This document shows positions 1 through 7,917 of a stretch of DNA of 25,782 nucleotides, in pieces. Source of the stretch: JAJNBK01 sp035642715 (GTDB lineage: Archaea > Thermoproteota > Nitrososphaeria > Nitrososphaerales > Nitrososphaeraceae); the NCBI GenBank assembly GCA_035642715.1, contig DASQRW010000231.1, forward strand, positions 1 to 25,782, in the 5' to 3' direction. Within the stretch, counting starts at the first letter, position 1. Each line of letters opens with the position of its first letter. The translations under genes were made by a program, and so were the position numbers. The notes under the pieces are model-generated. The model saw only the letters and a program-made list of their open reading frames with translations. It did no database searches and was not told the origin of the DNA.

Positions 1-42
1 TAACTATTATTAAGAGCAATAAATTTTACAACAGGTTATAAT

Positions 43-255
43 CTATTGTTGCTTATTTTTGTCTATTCTAAGCCTTTCCTTATCTTTTTTATTAGTAGGT
101 GTTGTCCTCAATTGCATTCCACAGCATGGGCAAAATATACCATCATAATATAGGTAAATTTCGCATCTTCTACAATATTTTTTGCCTATACAATAATTAC
201 TTTCACCAACATGTATTTTTGAATAAATTCTTTCACAGATATTACGACAAACCAT
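43..255 (-). CDS. Small zinc-ribbon protein
   Basis: A 70-aa protein of unknown function. It carries a Cys-rich core: C28-x2-C31 (CRRC), then C42-P-C44-C45-G (CPCCG), about 11 residues apart, which is the layout of a four-Cys zinc ribbon. Other Cys lie at 3, 7 and 22. The C-terminus is strongly basic (NKKDKERLRIDKNK), which would suit nucleic-acid binding. The ATG at 255 is the only reasonable start. I recall similar short proteins with a GKKYCRRCE...CPCCGMQLR core as common in Nitrososphaeria, but that is memory and not a search. Zinc binding is likely; any link to transcription or RNA is inference. Confidence 0.75.
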   Translation of the reverse strand: MVCRNICERIYSKIHVGESNYCIGKKYCRRCEIYLYYDGIFCPCCGMQLRTTPTNKKDKERLRIDKNKQQ

Positions 256-1440
256 AATGGGAATAGTTACACATATAAAACTTTGTTTATAATAGTTAGA
301 ACACTAATCAGAGAGGGAGCGACGTAAGATTTAGACACTACAGATTTTTAGTATAGATATTATTACTTACTATTAAATACTCAATATTAATAGCCGAATA
401 ATATTTTTAAACTCAAAGATCTGGAATTGTTTTGGGAATGGCAGTAGAAGTAGTAGATAAAAAGATGGAGATCCCTAATATTGGTTGCCATACACATCAG
501 TGTAAAGAATGCGGCTGTCTTTGTCAATGCGACTGTGTTCTCATGAGGCAGATCTTTACTATAAGCAAGTGCCAATGGTGTAGAAACAATAGTTACGTAA
601 AATGGTATATAAAGCCTGAATTTCAGAGTATGAGATACTATCAAAAAATGTACCGATATTTTGGTTGCTTGTAGTAGTAGCATCAGCAGCTGCTCCAAAT
701 AGAGACTGGATGTAATAGCTCATCTACCAACAATATGTATATGCTTCTACTGCGCATAACTATTATCACGAGCAAATGAATGGAAAGAGGCGCATCACCC
801 ACTTTTTGAACAATATAACGTTGACTTAATACTCAAGGACATCATAACAACTATCAGCGCACCTATCCTATCAAATATAATAGCGGTACACCAATGAATC
901 CAATAATAACAGACAAAAATAGAAGTAATTATACTAATACAGGAGTACAGATATTGTTAAAGTAGATATTGGAGGAGCTAACCTTATAGTCCCAACGGAA
1001 ATAAATCTTCTTTATCTTAATAACTACCTAAGATGAAGAATTTGGACTTCTAGATGCAGATATTACAATAAGCAATAATAATAAGAGGAATAATAATGGA
1101 GGAATAACTTTTGTTGGTGGTACATTCTACAACAATGATGGCAGTGGAGAAATAACAGACCAACCCACCATTACAAAATCAGGAGAGAACTCTTCGCTCT
1201 TACCATTACCACTAGATTTACCAGTACACAAGAATATAATGGACTTCAAGAAAAAGGATTGTTGGATTTGACTTTGTAAATTACAATAAATATTGTCTTG
1301 TGCAGTATTGCACAATAGTAATTTTTTCTAATTAGACGTATAATACAAGTCCAGTTATTCAATAGATATATAAAAATACTGCATTTATGATATTTACTCC
1401 AGAGAAATTCTTGTAGTTATATTTATTTATATTGGTAATT
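256..1440. other. Long gene-poor stretch with decayed coding remnants
   Basis: About 1.2 kb with no intact gene I can defend. From 387 to 698 there are overlapping opposite-strand open frames of 80 aa (+, Cys-rich) and 103 aa (-, hydrophobic). A third minus-strand frame around 560-690 also reads protein-like, so this part may be an old frameshifted gene. From about 825 to 1271 there is a better-supported remnant, listed separately. The rest is AT-rich with no clear repeat, tRNA or terminator. Confidence 0.5.
825..1271 (+). pseudogene. Decayed remnant of an exported-type protein
   Basis: Three successive open segments read in the same direction but in different frames. About 825-965 contains NYQRTYPIKYNSGTPMN; about 950-1035 contains VDIGGANLIVPTEINLLYL; about 1032-1271 contains DEEFGLLDADITISN followed by GGITFVGGTFYNNDGSGEIT. 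The junctions fall near 955 and 1032, and a TGA at 822-824 closes the first frame upstream. The composition (Gly, Asn, Thr, Tyr; beta-strand-like) suits an extracytoplasmic beta-rich protein. The YPIKYN segment resembles what I remember of archaeal exported proteins with beta-sandwich domains. No start codon or signal peptide is recognisable. Frameshift count and family are inference. Confidence 0.4.
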
Positions 1441-1453
1441 CTGTTTGAAAACC

Positions 1454-1461
1454 TTATATTA
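1454..1461 (+). promoter_or_regulatory. TATA box of the P-II gene
   Basis: TTATATTA, preceded by an A-rich, BRE-like AAAACC, lies about 21-28 bp upstream of the ATG at 1482. This is the spacing expected for a leaderless archaeal transcript. No Shine-Dalgarno sequence precedes the start. Confidence 0.5.
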
Positions 1462-1481
1462 TGATAACATTATAGCAAATC

Positions 1482-1829
1482 ATGAAACGTGTGGAGGCTA
1501 TTATCGGTAGTGAAAAGGTTTTAGATGTTAACGAGGCACTGAAGAAAGTTGGAGTGAGTGGATGCACTATTCTTGATGCAAAGGGCAGAGGCAAGGGAGA
1601 AAAACCAATGATAGAAAGTAGCAGAGGAACCGCAAAATTTGCCTCAGAATTTTCAGTCAGATCTAATATTGTTACAATAGTTGATGACTCAGAAGTAGAC
1701 AAAGTCATTAACACAATACTTGATACCGTAAGTACTGGTTCTACTGGCGACGGAAAGATTTTCATTTCACCAATCAGCGAAGCGATTGATATAGGCACTA
1801 AGAAACGTGGTGAAGTTGCTGTCCTGTAA
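1482..1829 (+). CDS. P-II family nitrogen regulatory protein (GlnB/GlnK-like)
   Basis: A 115-aa trimeric signal-transducer type protein, close to the usual 112 aa of GlnB/GlnK. The family senses ATP/ADP and 2-oxoglutarate and binds targets such as AmtB or nitrogen enzymes. The N-terminal strand-helix (MKRVEAIIGSEKVLDVNEAL) and the B-loop TGSTGDGKIF at 85-94 are well kept. The T-loop (about 35-58) is two residues longer than in E. coli GlnB, and the uridylylated Tyr51 is replaced by Ser47 (ESSRG), so uridylylation is not expected. The C-loop Arg pair (RxR before TGE) is also missing: the segment reads AIDIGTKKRGE, so nucleotide contacts may differ. No amt gene is adjacent. Transcription is probably leaderless. 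Confidence 0.9.
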   Translation: MKRVEAIIGSEKVLDVNEALKKVGVSGCTILDAKGRGKGEKPMIESSRGTAKFASEFSVRSNIVTIVDDSEVDKVINTILDTVSTGSTGDGKIFISPISEAIDIGTKKRGEVAVL

Positions 1830-1830
1830 A

Positions 1831-1875
1831 ATAATAAATAATAATAATAATAATAAATAATAATAATAATAATAA
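1831..1875. repeat. (AAT)n / (TAA)n microsatellite
   Basis: An almost pure AAT trinucleotide tract of about 45 bp, with two AAATAAT interruptions, fills the 59-bp gap between the convergent P-II and herA genes. It contains no hairpin, so it is unlikely to be a stem-loop terminator, although its U-rich transcript could aid archaeal termination. Confidence 0.85.
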
Positions 1876-1888
1876 AAACAGATACGAT

Positions 1889-3361
1889 CTATCTTTTATT
1901 ATAGTTTGTAAAGAACTTTTTTGTCTCTCCTAGCATTAGCACCTCTGCTGCTGCAATTTTAACAACTATTGGTAGATCACATACAACCTTTCCAATAGAT
2001 AAGCAATGGCGTTGGGGCAATGTTCTGACTATCGATCTAACAGTATCATTATCTGCTAAAGACACTTTAGATATCTTCTCCAAGTCTGCATCATTTGTAA
2101 AATTGAACAGAAATATGTTATCTACTTGTCGATAAATTCCATCGCCAATAGCGTCTGGCTGATTTGTGATAAACGTTGTATAGATTCCAAAGTGTCTCAT
2201 CCTGGTGACAATATCTTCCCAGTACGTGTCCCTGACATAGAGATGAGCTTCTTCGGCAAATAGAAAGATAGGAGGAATTGATATCTTCTCCAGTAATTCA
2301 ACCAGTTTAGTCAATATTAGTTCTACAATCATTCTTCTTACAACAGGTGCTGCTTTTCCCATGTTAACTATCATTGCTGCACCTTTACGGTTTCTTTCAA
2401 TTACGTTTTCAAACCTCAGATCATCGCCATCGCTATTATTATTAGAAAATAATCGAGAGCTATGAATTACATGATATCTCGAAATGAGTGCATCTCTTAT
2501 TAGTTCGTTAATATTCCAAGTATTTATTGCATTGCCCAAAGCTTCAATTCTTAATGTCTGTTTATTTTCAAGCGAATCCCATATTCTAAAAAATTCACGT
2601 AAGGATGCAGCTGGAGTATCAAGCGCATTTCTTAACATACTAGACACAGCCGTCTTGCCACAGTAATCAAGCGAGAATTTGAGCCCATTTCCAGGTTCCA
2701 GTATCATTATTTGATCCTTAATTGAGGAAGGAGTTCCATCATGATTCCAGGCCAGACCACCATATTCATTGTTAAGATCAAATACAATTACAAATGCTCC
2801 ATGTTGGACTAGCGTTTTAACTAGCATCTTGGAAAGGTGTGATTTTCCTGATTCTTTTTTCCCAGTAATAATATTTAATCTGCCATCTAGGTCCTCTGCA
2901 TAGATCTCAAATTCTTCATTTTCTGTCCCAGCATCGCCAATTGAAATAGGAAATATTCCTGTCCTTCCAAGAAAGGAGCATAGTTCAGAAATTTTTAACC
3001 GTCTTATTTTAGAATATACCCTTGATGGAAGCCATGTAACATCACTTGATAATTTACTTGATGAATCTACGGTAGCTCTTATTTTAGTGTGAAACAGTCT
3101 TGCATCTCTGATCATTTTTGATAGACTTCCAATATTGAGAGGATCGTGCAAATTTTCCATACTAGAAGCAGTTACTACCTCATCCTTAACAATATCTTCT
3201 ATCAGAGATTGCGAGGAAAGATATTCTTCATCATAGATCTGGACAATCATCTTTCGCTTAGAGTTTTCATCTTCAATCAACAAATAATCACCCTTGTTAG
3301 CTATATCTGTTTGCATCGCTATCATAATCAGTTCGTTACCACTTTTTGATAGAATTTTCAT
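1889..3361 (-). CDS. herA: HerA-like DNA translocase/helicase ATPase
   Basis: A 490-aa FtsK/HerA-type P-loop ATPase, the motor partner of NurA in DNA-end resection. Residues 1 to about 100 are beta-rich and fit the HAS-barrel. The Walker A is GKKESGKS (167-174). The Walker B region is IFLFAEEAH (365-373), where HerA usually has hhhDEAH; here AEEAH still offers the acidic pair. RMRHFGIYTTFITNQPD (387-403) is the typical HerA segment after Walker B. The length matches archaeal HerA (about 490-550 aa). The start ATG (3359-3361) overlaps the nurA stop TGA (3358-3360) as ATGA, so the two are probably translationally coupled. Expected to form a hexamer on a NurA dimer. mre11 and rad50, which often accompany the pair, are not in this window. 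Confidence 0.93.
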   Translation of the reverse strand: MKILSKSGNELIMIAMQTDIANKGDYLLIEDENSKRKMIVQIYDEEYLSSQSLIEDIVKDEVVTASSMENLHDPLNIGSLSKMIRDARLFHTKIRATVDSSSKLSSDVTWLPSRVYSKIRRLKISELCSFLGRTGIFPISIGDAGTENEEFEIYAEDLDGRLNIITGKKESGKSHLSKMLVKTLVQHGAFVIVFDLNNEYGGLAWNHDGTPSSIKDQIMILEPGNGLKFSLDYCGKTAVSSMLRNALDTPAASLREFFRIWDSLENKQTLRIEALGNAINTWNINELIRDALISRYHVIHSSRLFSNNNSDGDDLRFENVIERNRKGAAMIVNMGKAAPVVRRMIVELILTKLVELLEKISIPPIFLFAEEAHLYVRDTYWEDIVTRMRHFGIYTTFITNQPDAIGDGIYRQVDNIFLFNFTNDADLEKISKVSLADNDTVRSIVRTLPQRHCLSIGKVVCDLPIVVKIAAAEVLMLGETKKFFTNYNKR

Positions 3362-4416
3362 ATTGGTATTGATCCAAGCAGAGTCCTACGGATATCTTCT
3401 GATGCAAGCTCTATCACATCATAGTTATTCAATACATGGCTTCTAAGACATGATATCTCGGTGCTAGTAAAGGTCGAAATGTGATGAGCAAGTCGCAATG
3501 TTTCAGGGTATCCTCCTGCGATTGAATCATTTCCAAGTAACCTCCCAAGGGTTTCTTCTATCTTACCATTATTTGTAACAACATCCGCACGTAGTACATG
3601 ACTATTGTTATTTCCAAACTTTACAAGAAGGTTGTTACCTATAGTATTTCGAATTAAGCTTTTGATAATCATCTCTATATCCATATAGGCGGGACCATGA
3701 ATCTTTGTGAGAGGACTAGAAATGCTATCCAGAATTTTAATTTTAGTATTTTTGCTGATTCCAACTATCGAATTCTTATTGAGTAAGCAATTCTCTGCTA
3801 CTTTGGTAATACCCTGACTCTTGTTCTCAAACAGAGATGATTTTAACGAGCCATCTATAAGGATTATAGATTTTGTAAAATGACTCGAAAGTTCCATCTG
3901 GATTGCTCTCTCAACTCGTATTCTAATTAATCGTTTTGCAGAATCACTGTCAAATAAGACAAGCTTTGTTAATCTATGATCAAGCTCTGATTGCTTAATA
4001 GTTTCCTCACTCAAATAAAACAATATCGGTCCAATTTTAAAATGCATTAACGCATGCTCACTTACTGATATTGCTATTCCACTTTTTACAGCATAAAGAA
4101 TACCATCCTCAGTTTCTGCAATTTGGATGCTGCTAGAGTCAAGTGCAGCAACCATTGTATTCCCTTTAATTGGTTGAATAGTTGTTATTGTTTCTGCACA
4201 ATAAGGATTAGGTCTTTTACCCCAGCCTTCTATCGGAACAAGACATTTCTCGTCTACACTGAAAATAATTTTTTTTCCTTTGAGGGCTTTGTGAAGTTCA
4301 CTTGGTAGACCATGTCCTAGCGTCGGGTAAAACATATATCCGAACTCAGTAAAATCTATGTCTGTTGGAATATTCAGTTGTGTGGCCATGTTGCTCAACA
4401 ATAAAATAACATCCAT
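3358..4416 (-). CDS. nurA: NurA 5'-3' nuclease
   Basis: A 352-aa RNase H-fold nuclease of the NurA family, which degrades DNA ends together with HerA. Visible motifs: VAALDSSS (D93, first metal ligand), RVERAIQ (E170), ILIDGSL (D188), VGISKNTK (K222), and the C-terminal GGYPETLRLAHH (301-312), which matches the NurA YPxxLxxAH signature. It is first in an operon with herA, overlapping it by ATGA. The ATG at 4416 gives the longest frame, but the ATG at 4389 (MATQLN) is a serious alternative: TTTATTA at about 4418-4424 lies about 30 bp upstream of it, as expected of a leaderless TATA box. A palindrome and an imperfect copy of it flank these starts, pointing to regulation at this promoter. Confidence 0.92.
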   Translation of the reverse strand: MDVILLLSNMATQLNIPTDIDFTEFGYMFYPTLGHGLPSELHKALKGKKIIFSVDEKCLVPIEGWGKRPNPYCAETITTIQPIKGNTMVAALDSSSIQIAETEDGILYAVKSGIAISVSEHALMHFKIGPILFYLSEETIKQSELDHRLTKLVLFDSDSAKRLIRIRVERAIQMELSSHFTKSIILIDGSLKSSLFENKSQGITKVAENCLLNKNSIVGISKNTKIKILDSISSPLTKIHGPAYMDIEMIIKSLIRNTIGNNLLVKFGNNNSHVLRADVVTNNGKIEETLGRLLGNDSIAGGYPETLRLAHHISTFTSTEISCLRSHVLNNYDVIELASEDIRRTLLGSIPI

Positions 4417-4438
4417 CTTTATTAATGTTGCGCAACAT
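4388..4438. promoter_or_regulatory. Palindromic operator pair in the nurA / winged-helix divergent promoter
   Basis: ATGTTGCGCAACAT at 4425-4438 is a perfect 14-bp palindrome. An imperfect copy, ATGTTGCTCAACAA, lies at 4388-4401 (two mismatches), 37 bp away centre to centre. Both sit between the divergently transcribed nurA and the winged-helix gene, next to the candidate TATA box at about 4418-4424. This is the geometry expected of an operator for a dimeric winged-helix or ribbon-helix-helix regulator. The palindrome is read directly; the operator role is inference. Confidence 0.5.
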
Positions 4439-4474
4439 GGACAATATGAGCAGCAACAAGTTTATGTGATCAAA

Positions 4475-5017
4475 ATGTCACCGATATATGATTGCATGAG
4501 TAAACAACCTCAATCTTCCTCCGAAGAAGTCAAAATAAGATTAAAACATCGGGATTGGGAGGTTGAAATAACTTGTCTTGAAAATAAAGTCAAACAGGTA
4601 GTAGAGAATGTTCTTTCTGGTATCGATAATTCATATACTAATATTGATCCCACTTTAAATAATCAGCTTACAGAAGTAAGAAAAGAGATTGACTCTCTAA
4701 AATTGCAAATCAATTCAGGCAGCATTAATCAAATACAGGCAATAAATACGACAGAGTTACAACGGAAGACTATACCAAAGGGAGGAACGACATGTAGAGG
4801 ATTACTTGAAATACTACTGCATGAAGGATATTTTGGAACAGAAAAACATTTAGGTGAAGTTCATGAAGAACTCTCCAGACGTGGATACAATTATGACAGA
4901 ACTGCCGTGTCACATTCACTTACAGATATGGTAAGAGAAAGTATTCTAACTAGACTTGGAACAATGAGAAATTATCATTATATTCAGAAGAGACCGCCAT
5001 CTGAATCACCATTCTGA
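4475..5017 (+). CDS. Winged-helix DNA-binding protein with N-terminal beta domain
   Basis: About 180 aa from the ATG at 4475; the ATG at 4496 (MSKQPQ) is almost equally likely, and the frame stays open upstream to 4358, inside the opposing nurA gene. The N-terminal segment EEVKIRLKHRDWEVEI followed by an amphipathic helix (NKVKQVVENVLSGI) forms a small alpha/beta unit. It is followed by a coiled-coil-like stretch (LTEVRKEIDSLKLQI) and a C-terminal winged helix (RGLLEILLHEGYFG to TRLGTMRNYHYIQK). The N-terminal unit resembles that of the neighbouring gene at 5018-5593. Likely a transcription regulator; because it diverges from nurA-herA over a palindrome, autoregulation and control of nurA-herA is a reasonable guess. 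Stop codon TGA at 5015-5017 abuts the neighbour's stop. Confidence 0.7.
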   Translation: MSPIYDCMSKQPQSSSEEVKIRLKHRDWEVEITCLENKVKQVVENVLSGIDNSYTNIDPTLNNQLTEVRKEIDSLKLQINSGSINQIQAINTTELQRKTIPKGGTTCRGLLEILLHEGYFGTEKHLGEVHEELSRRGYNYDRTAVSHSLTDMVRESILTRLGTMRNYHYIQKRPPSESPF

Positions 5018-5593
5018 TTATGATGATGATGAGGAAGATAGAGAGGGTTTTGTCTTTCTGGCGATTGTAGATGCCAACCAATGAATACCGGCGGTAGTGA
5101 TTCTATAAATGACAGATTCGCTTCCATCCCTTGTGTTCTCTCTTACTACGTGTCCTGCTTTTACCAATTCAGATAGCCGTGAGCTAACAGATTTTGGATT
5201 GAGTGATGTTGCAGATTGAATTTCAGATACCTGCATTCCATCATCTGATAATTTGCCCAGGTCCTTTGCAATTTTTGAGGCTACCAACTGTAAGCCAACC
5301 ATCTCTTTATCAGATAACTTTTTCGTACTATATTCTACTGTCTCCGGGATTACTCTGGGGCCTTCTGGAGTAATTTTGATTAAATTCGAATATGTATCTA
5401 TGAGATCAGTTACTGCATAATTTAATGAAATTTTCTTTGCCAAATCGATTGCTGGAACTTGTTTTGTTAGAAAAGTAATGACAGAATTAAGAACTGACTC
5501 AGCAGAGCCGTTGAACTGTACCTTTATATCACCTAGGCTTACCGTGACGTTAACACGTGAGTCATGATTATTGTTAGTGTTATTTTCAGCCAT
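5018..5593 (-). CDS. Winged-helix (MarR/ArsR-like) regulator, apparent paralogue of the convergent gene
   Basis: 191 aa from the ATG at 5593; the frame extends three codons to a GTG at 5602. The N-terminus has the same pattern as the neighbour: RVNVTVSLGDIKVQF, then a helix (AESVLNSVITFLTKQVP). A central helical region precedes a clear winged helix in the C-terminal half: DDGMQVSEIQSATSLNPKSV (recognition-helix area), then SRLSELVKAGHVVREN and the wing SVIYRITTAGIHWL. It ends in a run of Ser encoded by a TCA/TCC microsatellite. The stop TAA occupies 5018-5020, with zero bases between it and the stop of the convergent gene. Its mRNA leader holds a 7-bp hairpin close to the start. Target genes are unknown. 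Confidence 0.8.
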   Translation of the reverse strand: MAENNTNNNHDSRVNVTVSLGDIKVQFNGSAESVLNSVITFLTKQVPAIDLAKKISLNYAVTDLIDTYSNLIKITPEGPRVIPETVEYSTKKLSDKEMVGLQLVASKIAKDLGKLSDDGMQVSEIQSATSLNPKSVSSRLSELVKAGHVVRENTRDGSESVIYRITTAGIHWLASTIARKTKPSLSSSSSS

Positions 5594-5609
5594 CTTTATC
5601 ACATCCCAT

Positions 5610-5628
5610 GATGAAATCCTTTTTCATC
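5610..5628 (-). promoter_or_regulatory. Leader hairpin next to a start codon
   Basis: GATGAAA (5610-5616), a 5-nt loop and TTTCATC (5622-5628) form a perfect 7-bp stem 17 bp upstream of the ATG at 5593. The closest good TATA box is the TATATATATA run near 5671-5680, which would give an mRNA leader of about 55-60 nt containing this hairpin. That is unusual in a region where other genes look leaderless. A regulatory role is inference. Confidence 0.35.
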
Positions 5629-6104
5629 TGTCTCTCCCCTGTCCGTCACATACAAATGCAGCCCTAGAAGTATATATATACACATTCTTATTTTGATAAA
5701 AAATTGTACATATAACTTGAGAGAAAATTCTCTTGTTACTAACTTTATCATAATAGTAGTTTATAGTTTGATTCCTCCTCCTCCACATAGCACCAAATTA
5801 ATATCTAACCAAGAGAAACAAAATGATTATCTGTATATTAAATATATCCATATAATATGACGGTTAACAACAATACAAATATGTCTAATTATGCTTTAAT
5901 CATCATTATCCATAAAAATTTGATTTCTTTTAGTTTTGTCATAAAAGTTGCTATTGTATTATAGGATTTTGATTTTTCTTGGATTTAATTTTTGTATACT
6001 TTTCATTTTATTTCATTATAATAAGAGCCATGATTTTAAAATTAAGAAATAATAAGGATGTTATAATGAAATAGGCAATAATAATAATGATGGCTAAAAT
6101 GGGG
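5629..6104. other. AT-rich intergenic region
   Basis: The promoter region of the winged-helix gene (TATA-like run at about 5671-5680), then about 400 bp of very AT-rich sequence down to the 3' end of corA. A short inverted repeat (AGAGAA-AA-TTCTCT) lies near 5722-5735. I see no tRNA, open frame or repeat array here. Confidence 0.5.
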
Positions 6105-7151
6105 TTAAAATGAAGGAGTCATTCCAATCCATCCTAGCCGACGGAAATACCAAATCATCAATAATGCAGAGAATGTTGAGATTATCAATATAACAATCAA
6201 AGTTGTATATGTACCAAAGAAGTTCCAAGAGCCTGTTTCACTCCCCCCTGGTAAATTGACATTCATTCCATAAAAAGCGCCTATTACTGTAGCAGGAATT
6301 GATAAAGTAAAGAGAATTGTAAGAACTGCAAGAATTTTGTTAGTCTTTTCGGTACTAAGCATATAATCTGTATCTTTATAAATTTCTATAGTTTCTTTAG
6401 ATTCTTCTAAAGCTTCTAACACCTTATCTATATGATCCTTTACGTCATCAAAGTAAAGTGTAAGATCTTCTTCTGAGAACTTCTGTATGTCCCTGGCCAT
6501 CTCCAATACAATTCTTTTAAGTGGAATGACGACGCGTCTGAGTGTCGTTATTTCTCTTCTTAAAAGAGAAATCTCCTTTGCAACTGCTATTTTATCATCA
6601 AATACAGCATCCTCTATATCATCCAGATTGCCTACTACTTTCATCAATATATGTAGAAGATCATCTACCAATACATCGATTATACTATGAAGCAGATATC
6701 CTGATGACCTTCCCATTAGGACTTGCCTCTGCTCATGACTTTTCTTGCAGATTTGAAACATCTCTATTAGTGGCCTAAGATCTCCTTGATGCACAGTAAC
6801 CAAATAATTCATTCCTGCAAAGATTGATAATTGGCTAAATCTGGGTATCCCTTTTTCTTTCTGCGAAGTTGGAAAATGTAGTATCATAAATATATGATCG
6901 TCATATCTGTCTATCTTTGTAATTTGGATTTTGGAAAGACAATCTTCAAGATTTAGCTCATTAAAAGGAAATTTTCGCCCAAGCCTCTCTAATTTATTGC
7001 GAGTAGGTTTTTCAATGTCTATCCACAAATTCCCATTGTTGTTTATTTGTTCTACATGATCTTGGATAGCAGCTTCTTCCATTTTGATACATTCTTCGTT
7101 AGACATTTCTACCATTAGAAGCTTGCTCTTATTTTTACAATATGAAGACAC
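6105..7151 (-). CDS. corA: CorA-family Mg2+/divalent cation channel
   Basis: A 348-aa CorA-type protein that forms pentameric channels for Mg2+ (sometimes Co2+ or Ni2+). It has a soluble alpha/beta N-terminal domain, a long charged helical region (about 155-270) and two C-terminal membrane helices (about 272-294 and 314-335). The selectivity motif GMN lies at 295-297 within GAFYGMNVNLPGG, as in true CorA members. The cytoplasmic tail is short (FRRLGWIGMTPSF), where many CorA proteins end in KxxRW-type basic residues. The chosen start is GTG (7149-7151), which fits leaderless transcription from the TATA element at about 7175-7185. ATGs at 7115 or 7106 are alternatives. It appears monocistronic. 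Confidence 0.93.
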   Translation of the reverse strand: MSSYCKNKSKLLMVEMSNEECIKMEEAAIQDHVEQINNNGNLWIDIEKPTRNKLERLGRKFPFNELNLEDCLSKIQITKIDRYDDHIFMILHFPTSQKEKGIPRFSQLSIFAGMNYLVTVHQGDLRPLIEMFQICKKSHEQRQVLMGRSSGYLLHSIIDVLVDDLLHILMKVVGNLDDIEDAVFDDKIAVAKEISLLRREITTLRRVVIPLKRIVLEMARDIQKFSEEDLTLYFDDVKDHIDKVLEALEESKETIEIYKDTDYMLSTEKTNKILAVLTILFTLSIPATVIGAFYGMNVNLPGGSETGSWNFFGTYTTLIVILIISTFSALLMIWYFRRLGWIGMTPSF

Positions 7152-7174
7152 ACATCATCAATATTCATAGGTCC

Positions 7175-7185
7175 AAATTATATGC
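7175..7185 (-). promoter_or_regulatory. TATA element of corA
   Basis: On the minus strand GCATATAATTT is centred about 29 bp upstream of the GTG start at 7151, as expected for a leaderless or near-leaderless archaeal promoter. Confidence 0.45.
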
Positions 7186-7408
7186 AACTCTAATCTACAT
7201 AGTCTATATTTCAATTACTAATTTAGAACAAACACAAAAAACAATATGGAGTAGATATAATTTCGTTTTGCATATTTTCTCGACTACATAATTATTACAA
7301 ATTTAAGATACTCAAAGTTATGTTACCTATACCAAGATCCTTAACTATGTTCTAAAATTATCATAATCCCATTCTGTAGATTTATCAATAAGTTAAACAT
7401 ACAAAAGA

Positions 7409-7714
7409 CTATGTCGTCTTATTCGCTGTTGAATCTGTACTATTGTCTTTTAAATTCCTAAGAGAAGGAGGAGTTTGTAGCTGAGTTGGATCTTCTACGA
7501 TACTTTGAGCTGGAAGATCATACCTTTCTCTCAGCATCCTTTGCTGTTCTGATAAAACGTCTTCTGAAAAAGTTGGCCCTATATGACCAAACCACAGCCA
7601 TAGAATTATAACTGCGGCTAGAGATAGCCCCATAACCAATATCGCCCAGCCTACAGTAACAAGATTATGATTTTCACGCAAGCCTTGCTCTTTTTCATGA
7701 TGTGCAGCACACAT
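7409..7714 (-). CDS. Small single-pass membrane protein, unknown function
   Basis: A 101-aa protein. A His-containing N-terminus (MCAAHHEKEQGLRENHNLV) precedes one hydrophobic helix at about 20-43 (VGWAILVMGLSLAAVIILWLWFG). A charged, mostly soluble C-terminal half (SEQQRMLRERYDLPAQSI) and a Thr/Ser/Asn-rich end follow. The layout is like small accessory subunits of membrane enzymes, but no family is recognised. It lies between corA and valS, with gaps of about 200-260 bp on both sides, so it is probably its own transcription unit. Confidence 0.65.
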   Translation of the reverse strand: MCAAHHEKEQGLRENHNLVTVGWAILVMGLSLAAVIILWLWFGHIGPTFSEDVLSEQQRMLRERYDLPAQSIVEDPTQLQTPPSLRNLKDNSTDSTANKTT

Positions 7715-7917
7715 AATACAACAATGTTAAATAATGATTGCTTTTAAAAATATTCGCTTTTCTTATATTTATTTATTAGTTTAATTAAAACAAATAAACT
7801 ATGTCAATAAAAACATCGGTTATTATTATTATTCAAAGTCAGATTAGGACTTTCCTTATGCTTTAAAACGTCAGCTGAAGCGTATTTATAAAAAGATACT
7901 GCTCCCAATAGTAGATT

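Noticed and set aside
387..698. Overlapping opposite-strand frames: a Cys-rich 80-aa plus-strand frame and a hydrophobic 103-aa minus-strand frame
   Set aside because: Neither shows a complete domain, a promoter or a clearly coding pattern. A third frame on the minus strand also looks protein-like, so this is treated as decayed DNA.
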